Origin: Rhodanobacter sp. FW104-R8
GTDB lineage: Bacteria > Pseudomonadota > Gammaproteobacteria > Xanthomonadales > Rhodanobacteraceae
Assembly (NCBI RefSeq): GCF_001617365.1
Contig: NZ_LVJR01000009.1
Span: 1 to 64,000 of the forward strand
Length of the DNA: 64,000 bases
Direction of reading: 5' to 3'
Shown: positions 19,198 to 27,674 of the stretch, in pieces
Numbering within the stretch: position 1 is the stretch's first letter
Layout of the letters: every line of letters starts with the position of its first letter
Notes under the pieces: model-generated
Databases searched by the model: none
Told to the model about the DNA's origin: nothing
What the model saw: only the letters and a program-made list of their open reading frames with translations
Translations under genes and position numbers: made by a program

Positions 19198-20105
19198 CAT
19201 CTGGCGGCATCAGGCGATCATTCACGGCAGCGGCGGCCCTCGCCCTTGCATCGTTCGGCAGCGTGGCCCTGGCCGCCCCCGGTCCGTGGCAGCTGAACAT
19301 GGAGCGCGGCGCGAGCACCTGGTCGCCGGTGGCCTACCACCTCAACAACATCGCGCTCGGCGTGTGCACCGTGATCGGCGTGCTGGTGTTCGGCGCGATG
19401 TTCGTGGCGATGTTCCGCTTCCGCAAGTCGCGCGGCGCGGTCGCCGAGAAGTGGTCGCACAACACCACGGTGGAAGTGGTCTGGACGACCATCCCGGTGC
19501 TGATCCTGATCACCCTGGCCTACCTGGCCACCGGCGGCCTCGCCAGCTGGGCCGACACCACCGGCTCGCAGATGACCGTCAAGGTCACCGGCTACCAGTG
19601 GAAGTGGCGCTACGACTACGTCGATTACCTGGGCAAGTCGATCGACAAGGTCGGCTTCATGTCCAAGCTCGACTCGCAGAGCGACCAGACCCGCCAGCTC
19701 GGTTCCGGCCTGGACCCGTTCGCGGTGAAGGTCGGCGACGAAAGCACTTACCTGCTGAACGTCGACAAGCCGCTGGTAGTGCCGGTCGACACCAAGATCC
19801 GCTTCGTGATCACCAGCGGCGACGTGATCCACTCCTGGTGGGTGCCGGCGGCCGGCTGGAAGCTCGACGCGATCCCCGGGATCATCAACGCGGCCTGGGC
19901 GAACTTCACCACGCCGGGCACCTACCGCGGCCAGTGCGCCGAGTTGTGCGGCCAGGACCACGGCTTCATGCCGATCGTGGTGGAGGTCAAGACCAAGGCG
20001 GATTTCGCCAAGTGGCTGGCCGAGCAGGAGGCGCACTCCGCCGCGCCGGCTCCGGCGCCGCAAACCGCGCAGGTCGCCGCCCCGGCCGCGGCCAAGCAGG
20101 GCTGA
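19194..20105 (+). CDS. coxB: Cytochrome c oxidase subunit II
   Basis: 303 residues. Subunit II takes electrons from cytochrome c through a binuclear CuA centre on the periplasmic side. Signal peptide to about VALAAP, two membrane helices (residues ~45-70 and ~85-110), then the CuA cupredoxin domain: His in DVIHSWWVP, and the CAELCGQDHGFM set supplying Cys, Cys, His and Met. An Ala/Pro-rich tail follows. GTG at 19185 is in frame, but the ATG at 19194 has AAGG at the right distance and overlaps the DUF2244 stop. No fused cytochrome c domain. Confidence 0.95.
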   Translation: MTSGGIRRSFTAAAALALASFGSVALAAPGPWQLNMERGASTWSPVAYHLNNIALGVCTVIGVLVFGAMFVAMFRFRKSRGAVAEKWSHNTTVEVVWTTIPVLILITLAYLATGGLASWADTTGSQMTVKVTGYQWKWRYDYVDYLGKSIDKVGFMSKLDSQSDQTRQLGSGLDPFAVKVGDESTYLLNVDKPLVVPVDTKIRFVITSGDVIHSWWVPAAGWKLDAIPGIINAAWANFTTPGTYRGQCAELCGQDHGFMPIVVEVKTKADFAKWLAEQEAHSAAPAPAPQTAQVAAPAAAKQG

Positions 20106-20169
20106 GCCCCGCCCGGCACCCGTTTCTCTCGCAGTCGCATTCAATATTCCAGGTTAGAGGTGCAAGGCC

Positions 20170-21786
<1,617 letters not shown>

Positions 21787-21843
21787 ACCTGACCGCGGGG
21801 CCCCGGCCACACCGGCCGGGACGTCGCAACGGAACGAACCGGA

Positions 21844-21987
21844 ATGACCCAGCACACCGCCAACCATCCAGCTGCCGACGACGGCGAAGGCCGCCGCAAG
21901 GGCGTGCGGCGCACCGTGACGGTGCTGGTGGCGATCGTGCTGGCGTTCTTCCTGCTGTCGTTCCTGCAGATCATGCTGATGAAATAG
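21844..21987 (+). CDS. Small cytochrome oxidase assembly protein, 47 aa
   Basis: Too short for routine ORF calling, but well placed between coxA and coxC. 47 residues: a polar N-terminus (MTQHTANHPAADDGEGRR), a basic stretch KGVRR and one membrane helix VTVLVAIVLAFFLLSFLQIM. This matches the single-span small assembly proteins found just before ctaG (COX11) in many beta/gammaproteobacterial cox operons. Here ctaG itself is not found downstream; only 115 bp separate this gene from coxC. Confidence 0.75.
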   Translation: MTQHTANHPAADDGEGRRKGVRRTVTVLVAIVLAFFLLSFLQIMLMK

Positions 21988-22102
21988 CGGTATCGCGGGC
22001 GCCACACGTTTTTCCGACCGGTCCGGCTCGACGACCGGCCTGCAGTTCCCCGGGCGGCACGACGGGGCAAAAGTCATCAAGAGAAATCCACGGGGTCTCA
22101 CC

Positions 22103-22990
22103 ATGGGTCAGCAGCACGACGCTTACTTCGTTCCAGCCAAGAGCACCTGGCCTTTCGTGGCCGCGGTGGTCATGTTCATCACCGTGTTCGGTGCCGCGCA
22201 CTGGCTGAACGCCGAGCCCGGCGACGCCGGCTTCGGCAAGACCGTGCTGAGCGTCGGCGTGATCGGCGTGCTGGGCATGTTCTTCGGCTGGTTCCGCTCG
22301 GTGATCAACGAGTCGCTGGCCGGCAGCTACAACCACCAGGTGGACACCTCGTTCCGCATGGGCATGATGTGGTTCATCTTCTCCGAGGTGATGTTCTTCG
22401 GCGCGTTCTTCGGCGCGCTGTTCTACATCCGCATGTTCTCGGTGCCGTGGCTCGGCGGCCACGGCCACGGCGTGCTGACCCATCAGTTCCTGTGGAGCGA
22501 CTACGCCGCCGCTTGGGGCGCCAATGGCGGCAACGGCCCGGAGCAGGCCGGCGGCGCGTTCCGCACCGTGCCGGCGTGGGGGCTGCCGCTGCTGAACACG
22601 CTGATCCTGCTCACCTCCAGCGTCACCGTGACGATCGCGCACCATGCGCTGCGCGCCGGCCACCGCGGCAGGATCCTGCTGTTCCTGGGCCTGACCGTAT
22701 TGCTCGGCGCCACCTTCCTGTACTTCCAGGCGCACGAGTACATCGAGGCGTACAAGGAACTGAACCTCACCCTGCACAGCGGCGTCTACGGCTCGACCTT
22801 CTTCCTGCTCACCGGCTTCCACGGCCTGCACGTGACGCTGGGCACGATCATGCTGGCGGTGATCTGGCTGCGCGTGCTGAAGGGCCACTTCAACAAGGAG
22901 CACCACTTCGGCTTCGAGGCGGTGGCCTGGTACTGGCACTTCGTCGACGTGGTCTGGCTCGGCCTGTTCATGTTCGTCTATATACTTTGA
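22103..22990 (+). CDS. coxC: Cytochrome c oxidase subunit III
   Basis: 295 residues, seven membrane helices, the non-redox core subunit that stabilises the oxidase. Motifs include MGMMWFIFSEVMFFGAFFGALFY-type helix III with the conserved Glu, QAHEYIEAYKELNLT and the C-terminal GFEAVAWYWHFVDVVWLGLF signature. Last of the core subunit genes; a palindromic element pair and a bidirectional terminator follow. Confidence 0.96.
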   Translation: MGQQHDAYFVPAKSTWPFVAAVVMFITVFGAAHWLNAEPGDAGFGKTVLSVGVIGVLGMFFGWFRSVINESLAGSYNHQVDTSFRMGMMWFIFSEVMFFGAFFGALFYIRMFSVPWLGGHGHGVLTHQFLWSDYAAAWGANGGNGPEQAGGAFRTVPAWGLPLLNTLILLTSSVTVTIAHHALRAGHRGRILLFLGLTVLLGATFLYFQAHEYIEAYKELNLTLHSGVYGSTFFLLTGFHGLHVTLGTIMLAVIWLRVLKGHFNKEHHFGFEAVAWYWHFVDVVWLGLFMFVYIL

Positions 22991-23055
22991 CGCGACATCC
23001 TGTCGCGGAAGGCGAAGGTCAAGAACCGGCCATCCGTGGCCGGACTCTTCAAAAA
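22991..23055. repeat. Palindromic interspersed element, copy A
   Basis: Two-hairpin element: CGCGACA-TCC-TGTCGCG, a GAAGGTCAAGAACCGGCC arm, then GGCCGGACTCTTCAAAAA. It begins immediately after the coxC stop. The same family recurs at 23068 and inside dnaG (33224-33290). Confidence 0.8.
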
Positions 23056-23067
23056 GGCAGGACTTCA

Positions 23068-23177
23068 CGCGACTTCCCGTCGCGGAGAGCGAAGGTCAAA
23101 AACCGGCCATCGGGCAACGGCTCCTGCGTTGCCTCAACTCGGGCATCCATGCCCTCGCCATGGCCGGACTCTTCAAA
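23068..23177. repeat. Palindromic interspersed element, copy B (expanded)
   Basis: Starts CGCGACTTCCCGTCGCG, shares the GAAGGTCAAAAACCGGCCAT arm and the ATGGCCGGACTCTTCAAAG end of copy A, but the loop carries two extra mini-hairpins (GGCAACG/CGTTGCC and GGGCAT/ATGCCC). Direct neighbour of copy A. Confidence 0.8.
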
Positions 23178-23208
23178 GAAGCCGCGCCCGGGATCGAGTT
23201 TGAGTACA

Positions 23209-23236
23209 AGAAAGCCCGCCATTCGGCGGGCTTTTC
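23209..23236. terminator. Bidirectional terminator between coxC and the twin-TM gene
   Basis: AAAGCCCGCC-ATTC-GGCGGGCTTTT: an 8-bp GC-rich stem flanked by A and T runs on the two sides, between convergent genes. Confidence 0.9.
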
Positions 23237-23273
23237 GTCTTGCGGAGGAACAGTCGCCGCCGTGCGGTTACAA

Positions 23274-23489
23274 TCACTGGCCGACGTCGTGGGGATGCAG
23301 CCAGCCCATCCAGATGCCGAACGCGACCATGGCGATGAACAGCAGCGACAGGCCGATGCGGCGGGTCAGGGCCCACACCGTGCGGCGGTCGTCGTCCTTG
23401 TCGGTCATCATGAAGTACAGCGCCTGGCCGAGGCTGAAGATCACCACCAGCAGCACCACCACCAGCGCGATTTTATAGATGGTTTCCAC
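23274..23489 (-). CDS. Twin-transmembrane protein (DUF2909 family)
   Basis: 71 residues with two membrane helices (IYKIALVVVLLVVIFSLGQALY and LSLLFIAMVAFGIWMGWL) joined by a charged DKDDDRRTVWALTRR loop, the DUF2909/twin-TM layout. It sits opposite in orientation to the surrounding cox genes, between coxC and SURF1, a conserved location in Xanthomonadales cox clusters. A role in oxidase biogenesis is inferred from that context. Confidence 0.82.
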   Translation of the reverse strand: METIYKIALVVVLLVVIFSLGQALYFMMTDKDDDRRTVWALTRRIGLSLLFIAMVAFGIWMGWLHPHDVGQ

Positions 23490-23548
23490 GTGATTGACCC
23501 GATCCAGTTCGACAAGGCGAGTATAGCGGTCGCCGGCAGGCGCCCGGC

Positions 23549-24280
23549 GTGAACGGGTTTCGCCGTCCTTCCTGGTGGGCGTTGCTGCTGACCGCGGCCG
23601 GAGCCTTGCTGTTCGTGCGTTTGGGCGTGTGGCAGCTGCATCGCGCCGACTTCAAGGAAGCGCTTCTGCGGCGGTATGCCGCATCGGCGGAGGCGCCGCT
23701 GCAGGACTTCGCCAGGGTCGCCGAAACGCCGCCGGCGGACGGCTTCCCGCGGGTGCGCGTGAGCGGCCGCTACCTGGCCGACCGGCTGTACCTGCTGGAC
23801 AACCCGAAGCACGACAGTTTCGGCGGCGTGGAGGTATTCGCGCCGCTGGCGGTGGACGGCCGGGCGCCGCTGCTGCTGGTCGACCTGGGCTTCCTGCCCG
23901 GCAACGGCAACGGCAAGACGCCGCAGCTGCCGCCGCTGCCCGACGGCGAGGTGAGCCTGCAAGGCGTGTACGTGCCGCCGCCGCCGCCCGGCTTCGAGAT
24001 GGGCGGCAATGCGCTGGCGCGGCAGGCGCAGTGGCCGAAGAGCAGCATCTTCCTGGACCCGGCGGAGATCGCCCGCGACCTCGGCCGACCGCTGTTTCCG
24101 CGGCTGCTGGCGCTGGATCCCGATCCGGCCTCGATCTACGTACGCGTGCATACCCTCGATTTCTCCGCGATGCCGCCGGCGCGGCATCGCGCCTACGCGT
24201 TCCAGTGGTTCACCTTCGCGCTTGCCGCGGTGGTGATCCTGCTGGTCGTGCATCGCAAGCGCCCACCGCGCAAGCCCTGA
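23549..24280 (+). CDS. SURF1-family oxidase assembly protein
   Basis: 243 residues with the SURF1 topology: an N-terminal helix (WWALLLTAAGALLFVRLGVW followed by QLHRADFK), a large periplasmic domain with VSGRYL and LLLVDLGFLPG motifs, and a C-terminal helix (YAFQWFTFALAAVVILLVV). SURF1/Shy1 proteins help insert heme a into subunit I. The gene starts a run of closely spaced genes (SURF1, CxxxC protein, ctaA, ctaB) and is divergent from the twin-TM gene. Confidence 0.9.
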   Translation: MNGFRRPSWWALLLTAAGALLFVRLGVWQLHRADFKEALLRRYAASAEAPLQDFARVAETPPADGFPRVRVSGRYLADRLYLLDNPKHDSFGGVEVFAPLAVDGRAPLLLVDLGFLPGNGNGKTPQLPPLPDGEVSLQGVYVPPPPPGFEMGGNALARQAQWPKSSIFLDPAEIARDLGRPLFPRLLALDPDPASIYVRVHTLDFSAMPPARHRAYAFQWFTFALAAVVILLVVHRKRPPRKP

Positions 24281-24303
24281 TTCCCCGAAGGTCGTCAAGT
24301 CCG

Positions 24304-24876
24304 ATGAAAGCCGCTGACCCCGCCACCGTGCGCAAAAGCCGAAGGTTCCTGCTGCTGGTCGCACTGGTGTTTGCCGCGCCGATGATCATCGCCGGCCTGC
24401 TCAACTGGAGCGGCTGGCAGCCGGGCGTGAAGGGCAACGGCCAGCCGATCCTGCCGCAGCGCAACTTCGTCGCCGAGCAGTTGCAGGTGCGGCTGTACGA
24501 CGGCACATCATGGCCATGGCGCGACAGCGAACCGCGATTCACCCTGATTGCACTGGCCGGCCCGGACTGCGCCGCGCAATGCTTCGAGACGCTGACCGGG
24601 ATCGCCAAGGCGCGCGTCATGCTCAACCGCAACCAGTCGCGCCTGCGCCTGCTCTACGTCGGCGTGCCGCCGGCGGATCCGGGCCGGCGCACCGCGATGC
24701 AGACCTTCTGGACGCTCGGTAGCGACGTCGATGGCAAGCTGGCCGCGTACGCGCCGGCCGCGCCGGACAGCGTCAGTGCCGTATTGGTGGAATCCAACGG
24801 CACTGCACTGTCGCTGTACCCGGCGGGCTTCGAGGTTCCCGGCCTGTTGCGGGACATGGTGAAGGTGATCAAGTGA
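24304..24876 (+). CDS. Membrane-anchored thioredoxin-fold-like protein in the cox cluster
   Basis: 190 residues: one N-terminal membrane helix ([19 protein letters not shown]) and a periplasmic domain. The segment [19 protein letters not shown] carries a Cys89-x3-Cys93 motif in the position of the SCO copper-chaperone CxxxC; the SCO His is not evident. Homologues of this length are usual between SURF1 and ctaA in this lineage and are annotated as hypothetical. A role in thiol or copper handling for CuA is inference. Its TGA overlaps the ctaA start. Confidence 0.75.
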   Translation: MKAADPATVRKSRRFLLLVALVFAAPMIIAGLLNWSGWQPGVKGNGQPILPQRNFVAEQLQVRLYDGTSWPWRDSEPRFTLIALAGPDCAAQCFETLTGIAKARVMLNRNQSRLRLLYVGVPPADPGRRTAMQTFWTLGSDVDGKLAAYAPAAPDSVSAVLVESNGTALSLYPAGFEVPGLLRDMVKVIK

Positions 24877-26051
24877 TGTCGGCACGCTCCCTGAAAACCC
24901 TGCGCTGGCTGGCGCTGTTCGCAGCGGTGTTCGCGTTCGGGCTGGTGATGTTCGGCGCCTTCGTGCGGCTGTCGAACGCCGGCCTGTCCTGCCCGGACTG
25001 GCCGACCTGCTACGGCCAGGTCACCTGGCCGCAGCACGCGCAGGCGGTGGCGCACGCCGACGCGGCCTTCCCGGACCGCCCGTACGAGGCGCACAAGGCC
25101 TGGCGCGAACAGGTGCACCGCTTCCTCGCCGGCACGCTCGGGGTGCTGGTGCTGCTGCTGGCGGTGCTCGCCAGCTGGCGCCGGCGCAGCGCGCTGCTGG
25201 CGGTGCTCGCCGGCGCCGTGTTCGCGGCACTCGGGGTGGGCCTGTACATGCGCGGCGAACACCTGTGGTCGTCGTTGCTGGCGGCCTGTGCGATCGCGCT
25301 GCCGCTGCTCGCCGCAATCCGCCTGCCGCGGCCCGGTGCCTGGAAGATCTGCGTGCTGGCGCTGGCGGTGATCATCTTCCAGGCGATGCTCGGCATGTGG
25401 ACGGTGACCTTGCTGCTCAAGCCGATCGTGGTGATGGGCCATCTGCTCGGCGGCATGGCCACGTTCGCGCTGCTGGCGTACGCCGCGCTGCGCTTCGCCG
25501 GCGTGGCGGCAGCGGACGATCACTTCGCCGATTTGCGCCGGCTGGTGGCGATCGGCATCGTGCTGCTGCTGTGCCAGATCGCGCTGGGCGGCTGGACCTC
25601 GGCGAACTACGCGGCGCTGGCCTGCGGCTACGGCCCCGGTTCGTTCCCGCAGTGCCTTGGCCAGTGGGCGCCGCCCACGGATTTCCGCGAGGGCTTCGTG
25701 CTGTGGCGCGGGATCGGCGTGAACTACGAGGGTGGCGTGCTCGACATGGCTGCGCGCAGCGCAATCCAGATTGCACACCGGCTCGGTGCGCTGGTGGTGT
25801 TCTGCTACCTCGGCTGGCTGGCGACCAGGGCCGCCCGGCGCGGCATGGTCGGCTGCGGCCTGGCGATCGCGCTGGCGCTGGCGGGCCAGGTGCTGCTGGG
25901 CATCAGCAACGTGTACTTCGGCCTGCCGCTGGCGGTGGCGACCGCGCACAATGGCGTGGCCGCGCTGCTGCTGTTCACCCTGCTGGCCACGCTGGCGCGC
26001 ACGCAGCGGCGGCGCGACGAATCGATCTTCCTGCCGCCGGGACGACACTGA
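24876..26051 (+). CDS. ctaA: Heme A synthase (COX15/CtaA)
   Basis: 391 residues, eight membrane helices from two fused four-helix halves. It oxidises the heme O methyl group to formyl to give heme A. Conserved parts: [22 protein letters not shown] near the N-terminus (shown here in part as [13 protein letters not shown]), [10 protein letters not shown] and [11 protein letters not shown] with heme-ligand histidines. The ATG at 24876 overlaps the previous TGA; a GTG three bases earlier is also possible. CtaB follows 2 bp later. Confidence 0.95.
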   Translation: MSARSLKTLRWLALFAAVFAFGLVMFGAFVRLSNAGLSCPDWPTCYGQVTWPQHAQAVAHADAAFPDRPYEAHKAWREQVHRFLAGTLGVLVLLLAVLASWRRRSALLAVLAGAVFAALGVGLYMRGEHLWSSLLAACAIALPLLAAIRLPRPGAWKICVLALAVIIFQAMLGMWTVTLLLKPIVVMGHLLGGMATFALLAYAALRFAGVAAADDHFADLRRLVAIGIVLLLCQIALGGWTSANYAALACGYGPGSFPQCLGQWAPPTDFREGFVLWRGIGVNYEGGVLDMAARSAIQIAHRLGALVVFCYLGWLATRAARRGMVGCGLAIALALAGQVLLGISNVYFGLPLAVATAHNGVAALLLFTLLATLARTQRRRDESIFLPPGRH

Positions 26052-26053
26052 CG

Positions 26054-26956
26054 ATGAGCGCCTTCCACGAGTACATGCAACTGACCAAGCCGCGCATCGT
26101 CGCCCTGCTGGTGTTCTGCGCGGTGATCGGCATGTTCCTCGCCGTGCCCGGGTTGCCGCACTGGCAGGCGCTGGTGTTCGGCACGCTGGGGATCTGGCTG
26201 GCATCGTCCTCGGCCGCCGCGTTCAACCAGCTGATCGACCAGCGCATCGACAAGGTGATGGTGCGCACCGCGCACCGCCCGCTCGCCACCGGGCACCTCA
26301 ACCCGCGCCAGGTGTTCGTGTTCGCGCTGGCGCTGGGCGTCGCCTCGATGCTGGTGCTGGTGCTGCTGGTCAACACGCTGACCGCGGTGCTGACCTTCGC
26401 CGGGCTGATCGGCTACGCGGTGATCTACACCGCCTTCCTGAAGCGCGCCTCGCCGCAGAACATCGTGATCGGCGGCCTCGCCGGCGCGATCCCGCCGGTG
26501 CTGGGCTGGACCGCGGTGACCGGCGCGCTGCACCCGTACGCGCTGCAGCTGTGCCTGATCATCTTCGTGTGGACGCCGCCGCATTTCTGGGCGCTGGCGA
26601 TCTTCCGCCGCGACGACTACTCGCGCGCCCAGGTGCCGATGCTGCCGGTGACCCATGGCGTGGTGTTCACCCGCTGGCACATCCTGTTCTACACCGTGCT
26701 GCTGGTGCTGGTGACCCTGCTGCCGGCGCTGACCGGGATGAGCGGGCTGGTCTACCTGGGCGGTGCGGCGGTGCTGGGCGGGGCGTTCCTGTATTACGCG
26801 GTGCGCCTGCTGAACCCGCCGGACGAGCTGTACGCGATGAAGGTGTTCAACTACTCCATCGTCTACCTGATGGCGTTGTTCGCGTTCCTGCTGGCCGACC
26901 ACTGGCTGGTGTCGCCGTTGCTGCAGCCGGCGGTCTCGTCGGCAGCGGTGGGCTGA
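26054..26956 (+). CDS. ctaB: Protoheme IX farnesyltransferase (heme O synthase)
   Basis: 300 residues of the UbiA prenyltransferase superfamily with about nine membrane helices. It adds a farnesyl chain to protoheme to give heme O, the substrate of CtaA. First Asp-rich motif [19 protein letters not shown] and second region [16 protein letters not shown] are complete. The start [16 protein letters not shown] is typical. Last gene of the oxidase cluster. Confidence 0.96.
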   Translation: MSAFHEYMQLTKPRIVALLVFCAVIGMFLAVPGLPHWQALVFGTLGIWLASSSAAAFNQLIDQRIDKVMVRTAHRPLATGHLNPRQVFVFALALGVASMLVLVLLVNTLTAVLTFAGLIGYAVIYTAFLKRASPQNIVIGGLAGAIPPVLGWTAVTGALHPYALQLCLIIFVWTPPHFWALAIFRRDDYSRAQVPMLPVTHGVVFTRWHILFYTVLLVLVTLLPALTGMSGLVYLGGAAVLGGAFLYYAVRLLNPPDELYAMKVFNYSIVYLMALFAFLLADHWLVSPLLQPAVSSAAVG

Positions 26957-27014
26957 GCGGAACATTCCGGCCGCGTGCGCAACAACTTTCGTTCGAGCAG
27001 GGCGCTTGCCGGGA

Positions 27015-27043
27015 TTGACACTGCGGCAACGCAGCACGACAAT
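27015..27043 (+). promoter_or_regulatory. Predicted sigma-70 promoter ahead of the mgtA leader
   Basis: Consensus TTGACA (27015-27020), 17-nt spacer, GACAAT (27038-27043). It implies transcription from about 27050, giving a leader of ~225 nt to the first small ORF and ~625 nt to mgtA. Confidence 0.7.
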
Positions 27044-27114
27044 GCCCGCGCCCCCCGGCGCGTCCAGCGTCGGCGGGCTCCCTGTCCTGACTAACCAAGG
27101 CATATGGACGTTTA

Positions 27115-27275
27115 CCCTAGTCGCAACGTCGACATCCGCGAGCATCGGATGCCGGCATTGCATAACAAGCTGATGATCTGCGGCGACCGCCTGCGGTCGG
27201 CCGGCGCTTTCCTCGACTAGGGAAGACCGGCCCACCTCCTCCGGCGCTGCGGGCGCCGTAACGAGGAGATGGGCC
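27115..27275 (+). ncRNA. Candidate structured mRNA leader (riboswitch-like) upstream of mgtA
   Basis: CCCTAGTCG (27115-27123) pairs perfectly with CGACTAGGG (27214-27222), closing a ~100-nt domain that contains smaller hairpins (GCATC-G-GATGC at 27142-27152; CGACCGC/GCGGTCG at 27184-27199). A second element follows: GGCCCACCTCCTC (27229-27241) pairs with GAGGAGATGGGCC (27263-27275), 12 of 13 positions, with an inner CGGCGC/GCGCCG stem. This buries the GAGGAG ribosome site of the ATG at 27276. I cannot match it to a named family; the control function is inference from structure and from the Mg2+ transporter downstream. Confidence 0.6.
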
Positions 27276-27518
27276 ATGAAGCTCCTTCGCGATTCCGTTT
27301 TGCTGCGCATGCTGCGCCGGCTGCTGGCTGGCCGCCGCGAGGCCGTGCGCGCCACCTACACCATCACCGTGCCCGCCCCGCTGGAGCGGTCGGCCGGCAG
27401 CAACGTGGTCGAACTGCACCGCCGCGCCGACGCCGGCGGCCGCACGTCGGCGGCAACGAGGGCCCGCGGCGACGCGCTGCCATCCTCCGGCCATCTCGCA
27501 CTGGTATCCAGTCGCTGA
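27276..27518 (+). CDS. Possible 80-aa leader ORF upstream of mgtA
   Basis: Starts 7 nt after a strong GAGGAG that is predicted to be sequestered in the leader hairpin. The N-terminus MKLLRDSVLLRMLRRLLAGR is a basic amphipathic helix; the rest is low-complexity, Arg/Ala-rich and not recognised. It may be a translated regulatory leader, as mgtA operons in enterobacteria use short leader ORFs, or a small independent protein. 156 bp with no clear feature separate it from mgtA. Confidence 0.45.
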   Translation: MKLLRDSVLLRMLRRLLAGRREAVRATYTITVPAPLERSAGSNVVELHRRADAGGRTSAATRARGDALPSSGHLALVSSR

Positions 27519-27674
27519 TGGTCGCCATGACGTCATGCACGGGATGGCCTCCGCCAGTGGCGGAACCGTTCCGGCCGCATGCGCGGCCAGGCACACCGGC
27601 GCCGGCGAAGTTGGCGGATTGATTCCGCGGACTCGCACCGGCGGCAGGTATCGGCGAATTCACGGAAGCGGCTC

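Noticed and set aside
15274-19200. Extended PutA frame up to 19200
   Set aside because: The extra N-terminus crosses the DUF2244 gene and a predicted promoter, is basic and low in complexity, and homologues start near 18462.
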